64,000 nt of DNA, taken from contig NZ_JANSKK010000001.1 in NCBI RefSeq assembly GCF_026659735.1, positions 124,001-188,000 on the forward strand, read 5' to 3'. The notes under the pieces are model-generated. The model saw only the letters and a program-made list of their open reading frames with translations. It searched no databases and was not told where the DNA came from. Shown in pieces: positions 1 to 8,074 of this stretch. Each line of letters begins with the position of its first letter. Within the stretch, counting starts at the first letter, position 1. The DNA is from Staphylococcus pettenkoferi (GTDB lineage: Bacteria; Bacillota; Bacilli; Staphylococcales; Staphylococcaceae). The position numbers and the translations under genes were made by a program.

Positions 1-617
1 GAGATATTGTAATCCGTTGCTACTTTCGCCATGGCTTGTAACTCGCTATGACTACCATGGTTGGTAATAAATACGACACAATCGCGTTGATCATGTGTTG
101 CGAGCGTCGAAGTGAGTTGATGTGTTTCTGTGATGAAACGGACATTTAAACCAATACGTGAGAATTTCTGGAATAAATCCGTCGCAATAACATAAGATGC
201 GCCATAACCGAATAAGAAAATCGTGCGTGCTTGTTTAAATTGATCACAGATGTCACCAATCGTATGGGCATCCAAGTGAGCAGACACGTCATACAGCGTA
301 TCCTTTGCGCGTGAAAGTAACTTAGATGAAATATTCTCAATAGATTCATGATCGACGAGTTCTAACAGTGTATTGTTCGTTGTATCTTCAGGCAAATAGC
401 GAGAGAGCTCTAGCTTTAAATCTTGGAAGCCACCACTGGTCATCTTTTTACTAAATCTAACGATGGAAGCAGCGCTCGTGCCAATCTCTTTCGCAAATTC
501 TTGTACTGACATTTTGACGATATAGTGAGGTCGGTTCAAGATGTAATCAGCAATCTTCTTTTCGCTTTTAGTCAATCGGGTATATTCATCTTCTATCTTA
601 TAAAGTACGTTGGTCAT
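1..617 (-). CDS. murR: MurR, RpiR-family regulator of the MurNAc operon (3' end cut by window)
   Basis: The reading frame starts at ATG 617 and runs off the left edge, so about 205 residues are visible. The N-terminal ~75 residues form an RpiR helix-turn-helix (TSAASIVRFSKKM recognition region). They are followed by the beginning of a SIS sugar-phosphate-binding domain (FLFGYGASY; NHGSHSE). RpiR-type MurR proteins sense MurNAc-6-phosphate. The start lies one base after the murP stop, and the SD (TAGGTGA) is inside the end of murP, so translation is probably coupled. As the last gene of mupG-murQ-murP-murR it is probably the autoregulator of the operon. Family assignment is firm; the ligand is inferred from context. 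Confidence 0.9.
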   Translation of the reverse strand, partial: MTNVLYKIEDEYTRLTKSEKKIADYILNRPHYIVKMSVQEFAKEIGTSAASIVRFSKKMTSGGFQDLKLELSRYLPEDTTNNTLLELVDHESIENISSKLLSRAKDTLYDVSAHLDAHTIGDICDQFKQARTIFLFGYGASYVIATDLFQKFSRIGLNVRFITETHQLTSTLATHDQRDCVVFITNHGSHSELQAMAKVATDYNI

Positions 618-618
618 A

Positions 619-2061
619 TTAATCACCTAAAGTATCAGAGTTTCTCATTGCTTTCGTCGTGCCAAATAAGTATGTGAATACAAAGCCACCGATATATGCA
701 GCAAAGAGACCTACAATATAACCTAAATACATATGATCTGAAATGAGCGGTAGGAGGGACCATCCACTCGGACCTACTGCAGTAGCACCAATGTGGCCGA
801 TGCCGCCAATAACAGCACCACCAACACCGCCGCCTAAACATGCAGTAAAGAATGGTCGACCAAGTGGTAACGTAACCCCATAAATCAGAGGTTCACCAAT
901 ACCGAGTATGCCTACAGGTAGGGCACCTTTCAACGTATCACGTAAGGTCTTATTCTTGCGGCAACGTACCCATAAAGCGAGTGCAGCGCCTACTTGTCCT
1001 GCACCTGCCATCGCAGCAATCGGTAATAAATAAGTTGCTCCCGTTTTATTTATCATTTCAATATGAATAGGTGTAAATATATGATGTAATCCTAACATAA
1101 CCAATGGTAGGAAGAAAGCACCGATGATAAAGCCGCTAAAGATGCCTCCTACACTAATAATCCAATTGATGACTCCGACGAGTCCATCAGATACGAAACC
1201 AGCGAGCGGCATGATGACGAATACAGTGAGTAAGCCGATAATGAGTAAAGTAATTGTCGGCGTGATGATAATATCAACTTCGTTAGGAATCACTTTGTGT
1301 AGTCTCTTTTCAATTAAACTCAAGAGCCAAACTGCAAAGATGACACCAATAATACCACCTTGCCCAGCTTGTAAGTGCTCACCCGTAAAAAGGTTAGTAA
1401 TTGCTTTATCGTCGCCTAGACCTGTGAGTAACGTCGTACCACCGATGACACCGCCGAGACCTGGTGTCGCACCGAATTCTTTTGCAGCATTAATACCTGT
1501 AAAGATAGCAAGATAAGCTAACATACCGTCTTTAATCACACCGAAGATTGTCACGAGTTGAGTGAAGAAAGCACCAGAAATCACGTGAGCAGTTAGCATA
1601 TTCTCGATGACTGCACCGATACCTCCGATGAGACCTGCTCCGATAAAGGCAGGAATCAATGGAATAAAGATATTCGCAATCGTTTTAAAGAACCTTTGGA
1701 AAGGACCTGATTTCTGTTGAGATTGATAGTTCTGCTTATTCTCTTGCGCACGCGCTTCTGCACGTTGTTTGGCTGTTCCGCCTAAGTCGTTATTGGAAAG
1801 AGTAGATGAATGAGATTGTTGCAGTTCTTCCATGTAGTTCGCGACCTTTGAAGCGGTACCTGGTCCTACGACAATCTGCAAGCGTTCATCTTGTACCACT
1901 CCGAGCACGCCATCGATGGCTTTTAACGCTTCGAAATCAACTTGATCATGATGATGAAGTAGAACGCGTACACGTGTCATACAGTTAATCACATTGTCTA
2001 CATTCTCTATACCTCCGATTGCTTGCACAATCTGGTCGGTTAATTCTTGGGTATTCGCCAT
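619..2061 (-). CDS. murP: PTS EIIBC component for MurNAc / MurNAc-GlcNAc
   Basis: This 480-residue membrane permease imports and phosphorylates MurNAc-type sugars, with the EIIA phosphate donor supplied by another protein. The EIIB domain is N-terminal: the phosphorylated cysteine is Cys27 in [11 protein letters not shown] charged, low-complexity linker (about residues 85-120) leads into an EIIC domain of about ten hydrophobic segments, carrying the conserved [14 protein letters not shown] loop. No EIIA domain is present. The start ATG has a strong SD (AAGGAGGTC). It lies 46 bases after murQ in the same operon. The S. aureus homologue imports the disaccharide MurNAc-GlcNAc, and the neighbouring mupG supports the same substrate here. 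Confidence 0.93.
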   Translation of the reverse strand: MANTQELTDQIVQAIGGIENVDNVINCMTRVRVLLHHHDQVDFEALKAIDGVLGVVQDERLQIVVGPGTASKVANYMEELQQSHSSTLSNNDLGGTAKQRAEARAQENKQNYQSQQKSGPFQRFFKTIANIFIPLIPAFIGAGLIGGIGAVIENMLTAHVISGAFFTQLVTIFGVIKDGMLAYLAIFTGINAAKEFGATPGLGGVIGGTTLLTGLGDDKAITNLFTGEHLQAGQGGIIGVIFAVWLLSLIEKRLHKVIPNEVDIIITPTITLLIIGLLTVFVIMPLAGFVSDGLVGVINWIISVGGIFSGFIIGAFFLPLVMLGLHHIFTPIHIEMINKTGATYLLPIAAMAGAGQVGAALALWVRCRKNKTLRDTLKGALPVGILGIGEPLIYGVTLPLGRPFFTACLGGGVGGAVIGGIGHIGATAVGPSGWSLLPLISDHMYLGYIVGLFAAYIGGFVFTYLFGTTKAMRNSDTLGD

Positions 2062-2107
2062 ATGAAATGACCTCCTTCAAATCATTATGGTTATCTCGTA
2101 TTTATGA

Positions 2108-2992
2108 CTACTGAATTGCGCGTTTAATTTGTCCTTGATTAGCTTGTAAACGTGTTTCTGCTTCTTTAAGCGAACAGTTCGCAAGGTGCATGACGACAGC
2201 GACTTTCAATTGTTGTTGTGCTTGTTCGTATAGTGAAGCGGCGTCACTTTCGGATAAATCGCAAATGTCTTGAATAATACCGATAGAGCGCTGAATCAAC
2301 TTCTGATTGGTTGGGCGTAAGTCGACCATCAAGTTGCTATAGACTTTTCCCAATCCTACCATTGTAAGGGTAGAAATCATATTTAACATGAGTTTCTGCG
2401 CTGTTCCTGCTTTTAAACGTGTCGAACCCGTTAAGACTTCGGGTCCCACGTGAATTTCAAGTGGATAATCTGCGACCTCACTCATCGGTGTCTGCTGATT
2501 GCAACTGAGTGCCACAGTCATAGCTTCTAGCTCATTGGCGTAATGTAGACCACCGAGAACGTAAGGGGTCTTGCCACTTGCTGCAATACCAATCAAGACA
2601 TCTTTAGCAGTGAGATGAATGGCTTTCAAATCTTCGGCAGCCATCTTTTTACTATCTTCTGCACCTTCCACCGCTTCAGTCATCGCACGTTGTCCACCAG
2701 CGATCAGTCCAATCACTTCATTCGGACTTGCGTTGAATGTAGGTACACACTCTGCAGCATCAAGGACGCCTAAGCGACCACTCGTGCCTGCACCAATATA
2801 GATGAGGCGGCCACCATCTTGCATCCGTTGAATGATACGTTCAATGATTTGAGCCAGTTGAGGAATATGCGGTGCGATAGCATGAGGAACCTGTTGATCT
2901 TCCTCATTCATCGTACGTAGCGCTTCCTCTATAGACATTTCATCTAAACGCATCGTCTTAGGATTGCGTGTTTCAGTAGTCATTCGATTCAT
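2108..2992 (-). CDS. murQ: N-acetylmuramic acid 6-phosphate etherase MurQ
   Basis: This cytoplasmic enzyme removes the lactyl ether of MurNAc-6-phosphate, giving GlcNAc-6-phosphate and D-lactate. At 294 residues it is close to the usual length of about 300. A SIS domain is seen with the signature glycine-rich stretch [17 protein letters not shown] near residue 65, followed by the EAVEGAEDS region containing the likely catalytic glutamate and by [13 protein letters not shown] small C-terminal helical domain (from about residue 245) is typical of MurQ. ATG 2992 follows GGGAGATG and lies 12 bases after mupG. It turns the product of MupG and MurP into central amino-sugar metabolism. Confidence 0.95.
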   Translation of the reverse strand: MNRMTTETRNPKTMRLDEMSIEEALRTMNEEDQQVPHAIAPHIPQLAQIIERIIQRMQDGGRLIYIGAGTSGRLGVLDAAECVPTFNASPNEVIGLIAGGQRAMTEAVEGAEDSKKMAAEDLKAIHLTAKDVLIGIAASGKTPYVLGGLHYANELEAMTVALSCNQQTPMSEVADYPLEIHVGPEVLTGSTRLKAGTAQKLMLNMISTLTMVGLGKVYSNLMVDLRPTNQKLIQRSIGIIQDICDLSESDAASLYEQAQQQLKVAVVMHLANCSLKEAETRLQANQGQIKRAIQ

Positions 2993-3004
2993 TATTTCAT
3001 CTCC

Positions 3005-4054
3005 CTATGTATTAAGTTCAAAGCTGAACGTATCATTACCACTTAGACAATCGAGTAGAGCGATGTCCTTTTCAATCATTTCTCCGATACAATTCACGTT
3101 AGGGTGTGCAGGTAAAGGTTGTTTAATGAGTTGTAACTCACCTTGATAGCGTCCATTGCGTTCATTGTCCACTGTAATCATTCCACGTGTTCTGGTCGTT
3201 GTGTGAGAGGGTGAGATAGATTGCTCAATACATTGACGCGCATTATGAGAGCGAATGACTGCTTCAGGCGTATCCATTCTCACTTGGTGCGTCATTTGTA
3301 GTAAAGCTTGCACTTGGCTATCCGTACTCGCCACTTTACATCTAAGGGTAAAATGCCGTTCTGCAACAGCTTGAATGAGTTGCTGTGCATACTTCCTTTG
3401 AAGTTGAATATCCCCCACAATAACATGATTGATGCCAGTGTCAATCAGCATTTGCGCACTATAAACTGGATGTGCATCTCTCGTATCTTCTAAAGTGGGT
3501 AGTCCTTTATATAATGGACCACGTCGCTTTGTCCCGCTAATAAAGCCATAGATTGTCGCTTCTGCATTAAAACGACGAATCAAAGCATTTTGCGCTTGAA
3601 CGAAAGAGTGAGACAAACCTGTGTCTGGGCGTGGATAATAATTATGACAGTAAACAATTTTATGAAAACAAGTGACTTGCTGTTTCAATTGAGTTAACAG
3701 CGCTTCAGTGAGTGTACTTGCATTTAAACAACATGATAATCCTGCTTGAGTAAGTTGATTAATAACATCTATTGAAGTTGAGTGATCAATGCGGATCACC
3801 ACATTCCCATTTGAATAGAAAGAAAGTAACTGATAAAAGGTATGATTCAGTAAAGAAGGATTTGCATCAATGATGAGCGTCACAGGCGCGTCTTGAAGTT
3901 GGTGTAATAGTTCTTTGAAGTATTGCAACTTAACCTCATCGGATTCTTCAGGTATCTGCAATGAGGTGAAAAGTGTGTCGTATCCGAGATGAATCATCGA
4001 TTGAATATAAGACCAATCAGCTTCTTCTCCCAAATAAACTGAAAAGCCGGACAT
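3005..4054 (-). CDS. mupG: 6-phospho-N-acetylmuramidase MupG (DUF871 family)
   Basis: The 349-residue protein belongs to the DUF871 family: an N-terminal TIM barrel (GFSVYLGEEAD at the start, HNYYPRPDTGLSHSF near residue 140) and a C-terminal cyclophilin-like domain. The S. aureus family member hydrolyses MurNAc-6P-GlcNAc inside the cell to MurNAc-6P and GlcNAc. It is the first gene of the mur operon, with SD AGGAGGAGG just before ATG 4054. A cre-like site lies between 20 and 35 bases upstream of the start, pointing to catabolite control. Assignment rests on family features plus operon context. Confidence 0.92.
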   Translation of the reverse strand: MSGFSVYLGEEADWSYIQSMIHLGYDTLFTSLQIPEESDEVKLQYFKELLHQLQDAPVTLIIDANPSLLNHTFYQLLSFYSNGNVVIRIDHSTSIDVINQLTQAGLSCCLNASTLTEALLTQLKQQVTCFHKIVYCHNYYPRPDTGLSHSFVQAQNALIRRFNAEATIYGFISGTKRRGPLYKGLPTLEDTRDAHPVYSAQMLIDTGINHVIVGDIQLQRKYAQQLIQAVAERHFTLRCKVASTDSQVQALLQMTHQVRMDTPEAVIRSHNARQCIEQSISPSHTTTRTRGMITVDNERNGRYQGELQLIKQPLPAHPNVNCIGEMIEKDIALLDCLSGNDTFSFELNT

Positions 4055-4073
4055 ACGCAGTCCTCCTCCTTAC

Positions 4074-4089
4074 TTGTAATCGATTTCAT
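4074..4089 (-). promoter_or_regulatory. Candidate cre (CcpA) site in the mupG-mur leader
   Basis: Read on the plus strand the 16-mer TTGTAATCGATTTCAT matches the cre consensus WTGNNARCGNWWWCAW with one mismatch. It sits 20 bases before the mupG ATG, a position suited to roadblock or leader repression by CcpA when glucose is present. This is inferred from the motif only. Confidence 0.5.
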
Positions 4090-4193
4090 TTTACAATAAC
4101 TCGTATGACATTACAATTCTATACATAATGCATATAAAGTTATGCACAATCAAATAGTGTAATGTATGAAAAGGTATAAGCGTCAGACATATA

Positions 4194-4529
4194 CTAATCA
4201 AATAGCACCGCATGAAGCTGATGATAAAGTGACAGGAATTGGCGTTGAGTATCAACAATGTACGCAGATTTATTCCCAGCTTGTAACTCGTCTAAAGGAT
4301 GATCAGCTAGATAGTTGAGATGGTGGAGGTATTTATGATGATAGAAAGTTAAAGTTGAGGGAGAGAGTTGATTGAGCCTCTCACGTTCCGTTTCCACGTA
4401 ATCAACAATCCTCTGACGATAAGACGCTTTGTGCTTATTATCTTCATGTATGGCATAATGGTAAAGTTCGATGTGTTGCACTAAGTCGTGTATACATTGA
4501 TGTAAATGTAATAATTCTTGATAATTCAT
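4194..4529 (-). CDS. Small unknown protein, histidine- and tyrosine-rich
   Basis: This 111-residue reading frame has a good ribosome binding site (AGGAAGGA before ATG 4529). It has no membrane segment, signal peptide or recognised motif. It is rich in His, Tyr and Leu, with an amphipathic helical look (LHLHQCIHDLVQHIELYHY) and could be an all-helical cytoplasmic protein. It lies alone between the mur operon and a divergently transcribed CPBP protease. I do not recognise the family. Confidence 0.65.
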   Translation of the reverse strand: MNYQELLHLHQCIHDLVQHIELYHYAIHEDNKHKASYRQRIVDYVETERERLNQLSPSTLTFYHHKYLHHLNYLADHPLDELQAGNKSAYIVDTQRQFLSLYHQLHAVLFD

Positions 4530-4678
4530 AGTTGATCCTTCCTGTTCGTGATGTATTGTGTCGTGGTGAGTTAAATAGGTAGAATTAAGTTCTTCAAGTT
4601 CTACGGTTGATTCAAGTCTTAGAGGGTAAAAGCGTTATTAGCACACAATTATAGTAGAAATAAAGGAGACGATAGAGC

Positions 4679-5407
4679 ATGCCTAACTCAGTTTATCGCT
4701 TTCGAGATATTCAGTGGCGCGATTTCTTACTCATTCCTATATTCATTGTGTCATTTTTTATCTTTTTTATCATAGGTGTGGTATATAGTTTCGTTATAGG
4801 GAAGAGCGACAGTACCACCATGGAGATGCTGACTGCTTTAATACAGTTACTTGCTTATGTGGTTGTTGTTTTGAGCTATTACTTTTTACATATTCAGCAA
4901 TTTCAAACAATCTTAAATGACAATTGGCAGACTTTGAAACGACAATGGTCGTGGGTGTTAATAGGGTTTGTGGCAATGTTCTTACTAGCGATGTTATACA
5001 ATCAAGTGATTCAACATCTTCCGAATAACTGGGGTTATAGTGAAACGAAGAACGAGGAAGCACTGGATCAATTGTTTAAGCAGAAAGTCTTCTTACCCTT
5101 TACATTTATTCTCGCTGTCATCGTGGGTCCTATTGTTGAGGAACTCGCTTTTAGACATTTACTTATTGGTGAATTAGGTAAGAAATTCAATTTCATCGTT
5201 ATGGGTGTAATTTCGGCACTGCTCTTTGCGTTGATTCATTTGGATGTAACGAGTTCGCCGTTCGAGTATGGCGGTTATCTCATTATGGGTGCCGCCATCG
5301 TCATAGTATATTTGAAGACAGGGCGACGTTTGCTGCCCGTCATTGTGATGCATATGCTCAATAACTTTGTAGCCTTTATCCTCACGTGTATCTCATTATT
5401 TCATTAA
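4679..5407 (+). CDS. CPBP-family intramembrane protease
   Basis: A 242-residue polytopic membrane protein with six to eight hydrophobic segments and the hallmarks of the CPBP (CAAX protease / bacteriocin-processing, ABI) family. The EExxxR motif is in PIVEELAFRHLL (around residue 157), followed by FALIHLD with the second-motif histidine and by a C-terminal HMLNNF segment with the third conserved motif. These Glu and His residues form the glutamate protease site in the membrane. Substrate unknown; such proteins are common in staphylococci. ATG 4679 has AAAGGAGACGA upstream. Transcribed alone, converging on the HTH regulator at 5425. Confidence 0.88.
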   Translation: MPNSVYRFRDIQWRDFLLIPIFIVSFFIFFIIGVVYSFVIGKSDSTTMEMLTALIQLLAYVVVVLSYYFLHIQQFQTILNDNWQTLKRQWSWVLIGFVAMFLLAMLYNQVIQHLPNNWGYSETKNEEALDQLFKQKVFLPFTFILAVIVGPIVEELAFRHLLIGELGKKFNFIVMGVISALLFALIHLDVTSSPFEYGGYLIMGAAIVIVYLKTGRRLLPVIVMHMLNNFVAFILTCISLFH

Positions 5408-5424
5408 ATATTGATTGGCTTGCG

Positions 5425-6117
5425 TTATTCTACTTCTTTTAAAAAAGACTCAAAGTTGTGCATGGTAATATCGTGCGTCTGAACGGTCTTCTGGAAAGAG
5501 TAGGCAATATCTTGAATTTCGCTCACTGGCAACATCGTCGTTTGGCCTGTGCCGATCTCAAAGATAATCGCGTACCATGTGCCATGCTGACATAACATAC
5601 CAATGAAGATGACGTTCTCTGTATGCACATCTTGGTCGCTCGTCGTATGTTCGACTGCCATGACATTACGTTCAGCACTATAAATGAGAATGTCAGTGAA
5701 GAATTGAGGTAATAACGCCTCATCATGATCTTCGAATTTAATATAGTTGTCGAGACGTTTCAGCGTATTTCTTACTTTAGTATAGGGGATATTTAAACAT
5801 TTCTTAATAATCGCTTTGATATCCTCTTTAAAAGGCAATGTTGAATAAGATTGACTTTCATTCAATGTTAAGAAGAGGGCGATCATTTGATCTTCAGTGA
5901 AATTCATCGTGTATTGATTGTGCGTTTCAGTGATTTGATAACCACCGCGTACACCTTGTTTTGCTACAATCTTCACGCCTTGATTTTCAAGATCGGCCAT
6001 ATCACGCAGAATGGTACGTTTAGACACATTAAGTGTTTGCGCAAGTTTAGATGCACTCGTTTGATTGTTCGATTGAATGAGTTCAATAATACGATTCTGA
6101 CGTTCTCGTTTGTCCAT
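5425..6117 (-). CDS. HTH-type transcriptional regulator (DeoR/YafY-like N-terminal domain)
   Basis: A 230-residue protein with an N-terminal winged helix (residues 1-55, ASKLAQTLNVSKRTILRDMADLENQG), the kind found in DeoR and YafY regulators. The rest is a less conserved effector region without a clear WYL signature. I chose ATG 6117 because AGGAGGTG lies six bases upstream; a GTG nine bases earlier would overlap that SD. It lies convergent to the CPBP protease and upstream of the RsaI region, transcribed away from it. Target unknown. Confidence 0.82.
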   Translation of the reverse strand: MDKRERQNRIIELIQSNNQTSASKLAQTLNVSKRTILRDMADLENQGVKIVAKQGVRGGYQITETHNQYTMNFTEDQMIALFLTLNESQSYSTLPFKEDIKAIIKKCLNIPYTKVRNTLKRLDNYIKFEDHDEALLPQFFTDILIYSAERNVMAVEHTTSDQDVHTENVIFIGMLCQHGTWYAIIFEIGTGQTTMLPVSEIQDIAYSFQKTVQTHDITMHNFESFLKEVE

Positions 6118-6220
6118 CAATGACACCTCCTGTTACCTTTACTATTTACACTTAGTATAGCATAAAACGCGTAACGACAACATTTAAGCGATATTTTGAC
6201 AAAAAAATTACAAAAAATTC

Positions 6221-6236
6221 AAGAAAACGCTTACAT
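6221..6236 (+). promoter_or_regulatory. cre (CcpA) site overlapping the RsaI promoter
   Basis: AAGAAAACGCTTACAT matches WTGNNARCGNWWWCAW with one mismatch. It covers the -35 element TTACAT (6231-6236), which is 17 bases from the -10 element TATAGT (6254-6259). Binding of CcpA here would block transcription of the downstream small RNA when glucose is available, as known for S. aureus RsaI. Confidence 0.8.
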
Positions 6237-6265
6237 TCTCTTTTAACATGTGTTATAGTTGTTGT

Positions 6266-6425
6266 AGTAACAAGGGGATAACGAATAAGGTGATTTAGGG
6301 GTAGGCTATTACATAATATAATAGTTACAATCTCTTGTTCGTATGCGTTACTATTCAAACATCTTCAATATTTATTACTTACTTTCCTTTCTATTTGCCG
6401 ACTAGCGATGACTAGTCGGTTTTTT
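6266..6425 (+). ncRNA. rsaI: RsaI (RsaOG) small regulatory RNA, CcpA-repressed
   Basis: A transcription unit of about 160 nt without a credible reading frame. Promoter TTACAT-17-TATAGT with an overlapping cre site precedes it, and an intrinsic terminator (CCGACTAG/CTAGTCGG, then six T, 6398-6425) ends it. Inside are the G-rich segment TTTAGGGGTAGG, the hairpin CTATTA/TAATAG (about 6307-6325) and a long-range stem ACGAATAAG (about 6281-6289) with CTTGTTCGT (about 6338-6346). This fits the conserved pseudoknotted RsaI/RsaOG, an RNA that in S. aureus signals glucose limitation through base-pairing with mRNAs. From memory its S. aureus gene also lies next to the inositol-phosphatase-like gene, which follows here. 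The exact 5' end is inferred. Confidence 0.85.
6398..6425 (+). terminator. Intrinsic terminator of RsaI
   Basis: Perfect 8-bp stem CCGACTAG/CTAGTCGG with a six-base loop followed by a run of six T. Confidence 0.92.
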
Positions 6426-6477
6426 AAATGTAAATAGACATTGTCATAAGAGTGCTCATTAGTGAATAGATGACACT

Positions 6478-6707
6478 TAATTTTCAATGTTAAAACTCTC
6501 GCTTGCTTGGGAGAAGCACAGAAATCTATGATTTCGTAGTGCTTCCCCCGTAAGGAGAGCTAGGGTTCATAAGAGTTGAATCTCTTATGAATCCAGATCT
6601 CTACTGCGTAGGCCCGCACTCAACTAATTCTTTTCGCTCATAGAGCTCGAAGAAAGGATTTTCGTTGTGGTCTAGTTCCATCAAGCGTCTCGAGTACACA
6701 TTGAAAA
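6478..6707. repeat. Intergenic foldback element containing a two-hairpin repeat unit
   Basis: The stretch is noncoding. Its ends are a perfect 10-bp inverted repeat, TTTTCAATGT (6481-6490) and ACATTGAAAA (6698-6707), with further imperfect pairing inwards (CTCTCGCTTG against CAAGCGTCTCGAG). Inside, 6511-6549 forms GAAGCAC/GTGCTTC around AGAAATC..GATTT, and 6563-6592 forms a perfect TTCATAAGAG/CTCTTATGAA hairpin. The first hairpin shares 20 identical bases with 48371-48390. The left end (6478-6498) reappears inverted at 56647-56667. I interpret it as a member of a staphylococcal intergenic repeat family; function unknown. Confidence 0.7.
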
Positions 6708-6884
6708 TCATTTATTATTCAATATCTTACTATAAATTTTGCAGATGGAATTTGCTTTAATTTCAAACCTCTGGACATTTTAATTACTTATGCTATATCT
6801 GATAAGAGTGCTACATTTCGTGATAAAGAATATGCTAAAATAAATACATTCATACATATTAATCTTATATAAAGAGGTGACAAA

Positions 6885-7679
6885 ATGAATTCGCAGTATT
6901 TAGTCGATTTAGATCAACATATTCGTGAGTGGCTACATACTTTGGATGAGACCATTCCACAACTCATTGCACAGATGCATACCTCAACGAAAAAAGATCG
7001 TTTCGATTTAGTCACAAACGTCGACCAAACGATTCAAGAACAGTTTGAGACCTTCCTAGCGCAACATTATCCAGAACATCAATTGTTTGCGGAAGAGAAG
7101 TCTAATGACAATGTTGATGCACGACATGGACACACATGGATGATGGATCCTATCGATGGCACGATGAATCTCGTGAAACAACAAGAAGATTATTGTGTGA
7201 TTCTCGCATACTTCGTCGATGGAGAACCGATGCTTTCTTATATTTATGACTACCCACATCGTCATCTTTACCATGCGATGAAAGGTCAAGGAGCTTTTAA
7301 AGATGGTAAAACTTTGAAATCACCAGAGGTTTTGCCCTTGCAGGATGCGATACTCTCATTCGGAGCACAGTTCGTCGATAATGAGACGTTACGCGACCTC
7401 TTTGAAGCATCTTTCAGTCACCGCATTATTGGTTCATGCGGTCTCGATTCCATTCGTGTCATTACAGGTCAGTTCGGCGCGCATTTTAATACGAACCCGA
7501 AACCGTGGGATATCGCGGCTCAATTTCTGTTTGCGCAAGAACTCGGGTTAAAGATGACAAGTCTGACAGGCGACATTTTAGACTTCACTAAAGCAGGACC
7601 ATTTATTATTAGTAATCCAGGTTGTCATGAAGCGGTGCTTGAAGTGTTGCAACGTAATGGGGGCTATGAGAAGAGATAG
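6885..7679 (+). CDS. Inositol monophosphatase family protein (SuhB-like)
   Basis: A 264-residue, Mg2+-dependent phosphatase fold. The family metal-binding motifs are seen in order: AEEKS (about residue 69), WMMDPIDGTMN (about residue 88, the WxxDPIDGT signature) and PWDIAAQFLFAQELG (about residue 207, the WDxAA motif). Such enzymes dephosphorylate inositol phosphates, fructose bisphosphate or related small molecules; the true substrate is not evident. ATG 6885 has AAGAGGTGA upstream. It stands alone downstream of RsaI and its repeat element. Confidence 0.9.
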   Translation: MNSQYLVDLDQHIREWLHTLDETIPQLIAQMHTSTKKDRFDLVTNVDQTIQEQFETFLAQHYPEHQLFAEEKSNDNVDARHGHTWMMDPIDGTMNLVKQQEDYCVILAYFVDGEPMLSYIYDYPHRHLYHAMKGQGAFKDGKTLKSPEVLPLQDAILSFGAQFVDNETLRDLFEASFSHRIIGSCGLDSIRVITGQFGAHFNTNPKPWDIAAQFLFAQELGLKMTSLTGDILDFTKAGPFIISNPGCHEAVLEVLQRNGGYEKR

Positions 7680-7727
7680 GTCTTTGGTTGGATACCCAAA
7701 TGTCTCAATAGGTATATACTGTTAATT

Positions 7728-7795
7728 AATAGCTTGACTACTTTGTCGTGCTTCATTGTTCATTGCTCATTTACGTGTAGTAAAATCGCTGCTTC
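7728..7795. repeat. Direct repeat, copy A (pairs with 7854-7921)
   Basis: About 68 bases beginning AATAGCTTGACTACTTTGTC recur 126 bases downstream with only about four substitutions before the copies diverge. No reading frame or terminator is evident, and the two copies fill much of the 395-base gap between the phosphatase gene and the LCP gene. Confidence 0.85.
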
Positions 7796-7853
7796 GCAAT
7801 GAATCACTCCGCGTCTCAAGCTGTCACTTAACAGTCTATAATATGGGTAAGGT

Positions 7854-7921
7854 AATAGCTTGACTACTTTGTCGTGTTTCATTGTTCATTGCTCGTTTAC
7901 GTGTAGTAAAATTGCTACTTC
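7854..7921. repeat. Direct repeat, copy B (pairs with 7728-7795)
   Basis: Second copy of the noncoding 68-base unit at a period of 126 bases. The rest of this intergenic stretch up to 8074 shows only the SD of the following gene. Confidence 0.85.
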
Positions 7922-8074
7922 AAAAATGGGCGCTTTGAGAGTAGTACTACATTTCGTTGTGGCTCACATACTTTTAATGAACGTAGAAAGCGACAGACAA
8001 ATAAGATGAAGGAACAAATAGAAAAGTAAGTAATCATTAAGAATGAAAATTAAATAAGATAGGAAGTGATGTGA

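Noticed and set aside
1124-1516. 130-codon plus-strand frame inside murP
   Set aside because: Antisense shadow of a clear PTS permease; no SD or family resemblance.
6152-6358. 68-codon minus-strand frame
   Set aside because: It lies antisense across the RsaI promoter and RNA, has no SD and has an improbable composition.
7728-7921. CRISPR array
   Set aside because: Only two long units with a spacer-like gap, no cas genes and no short regular repeats.
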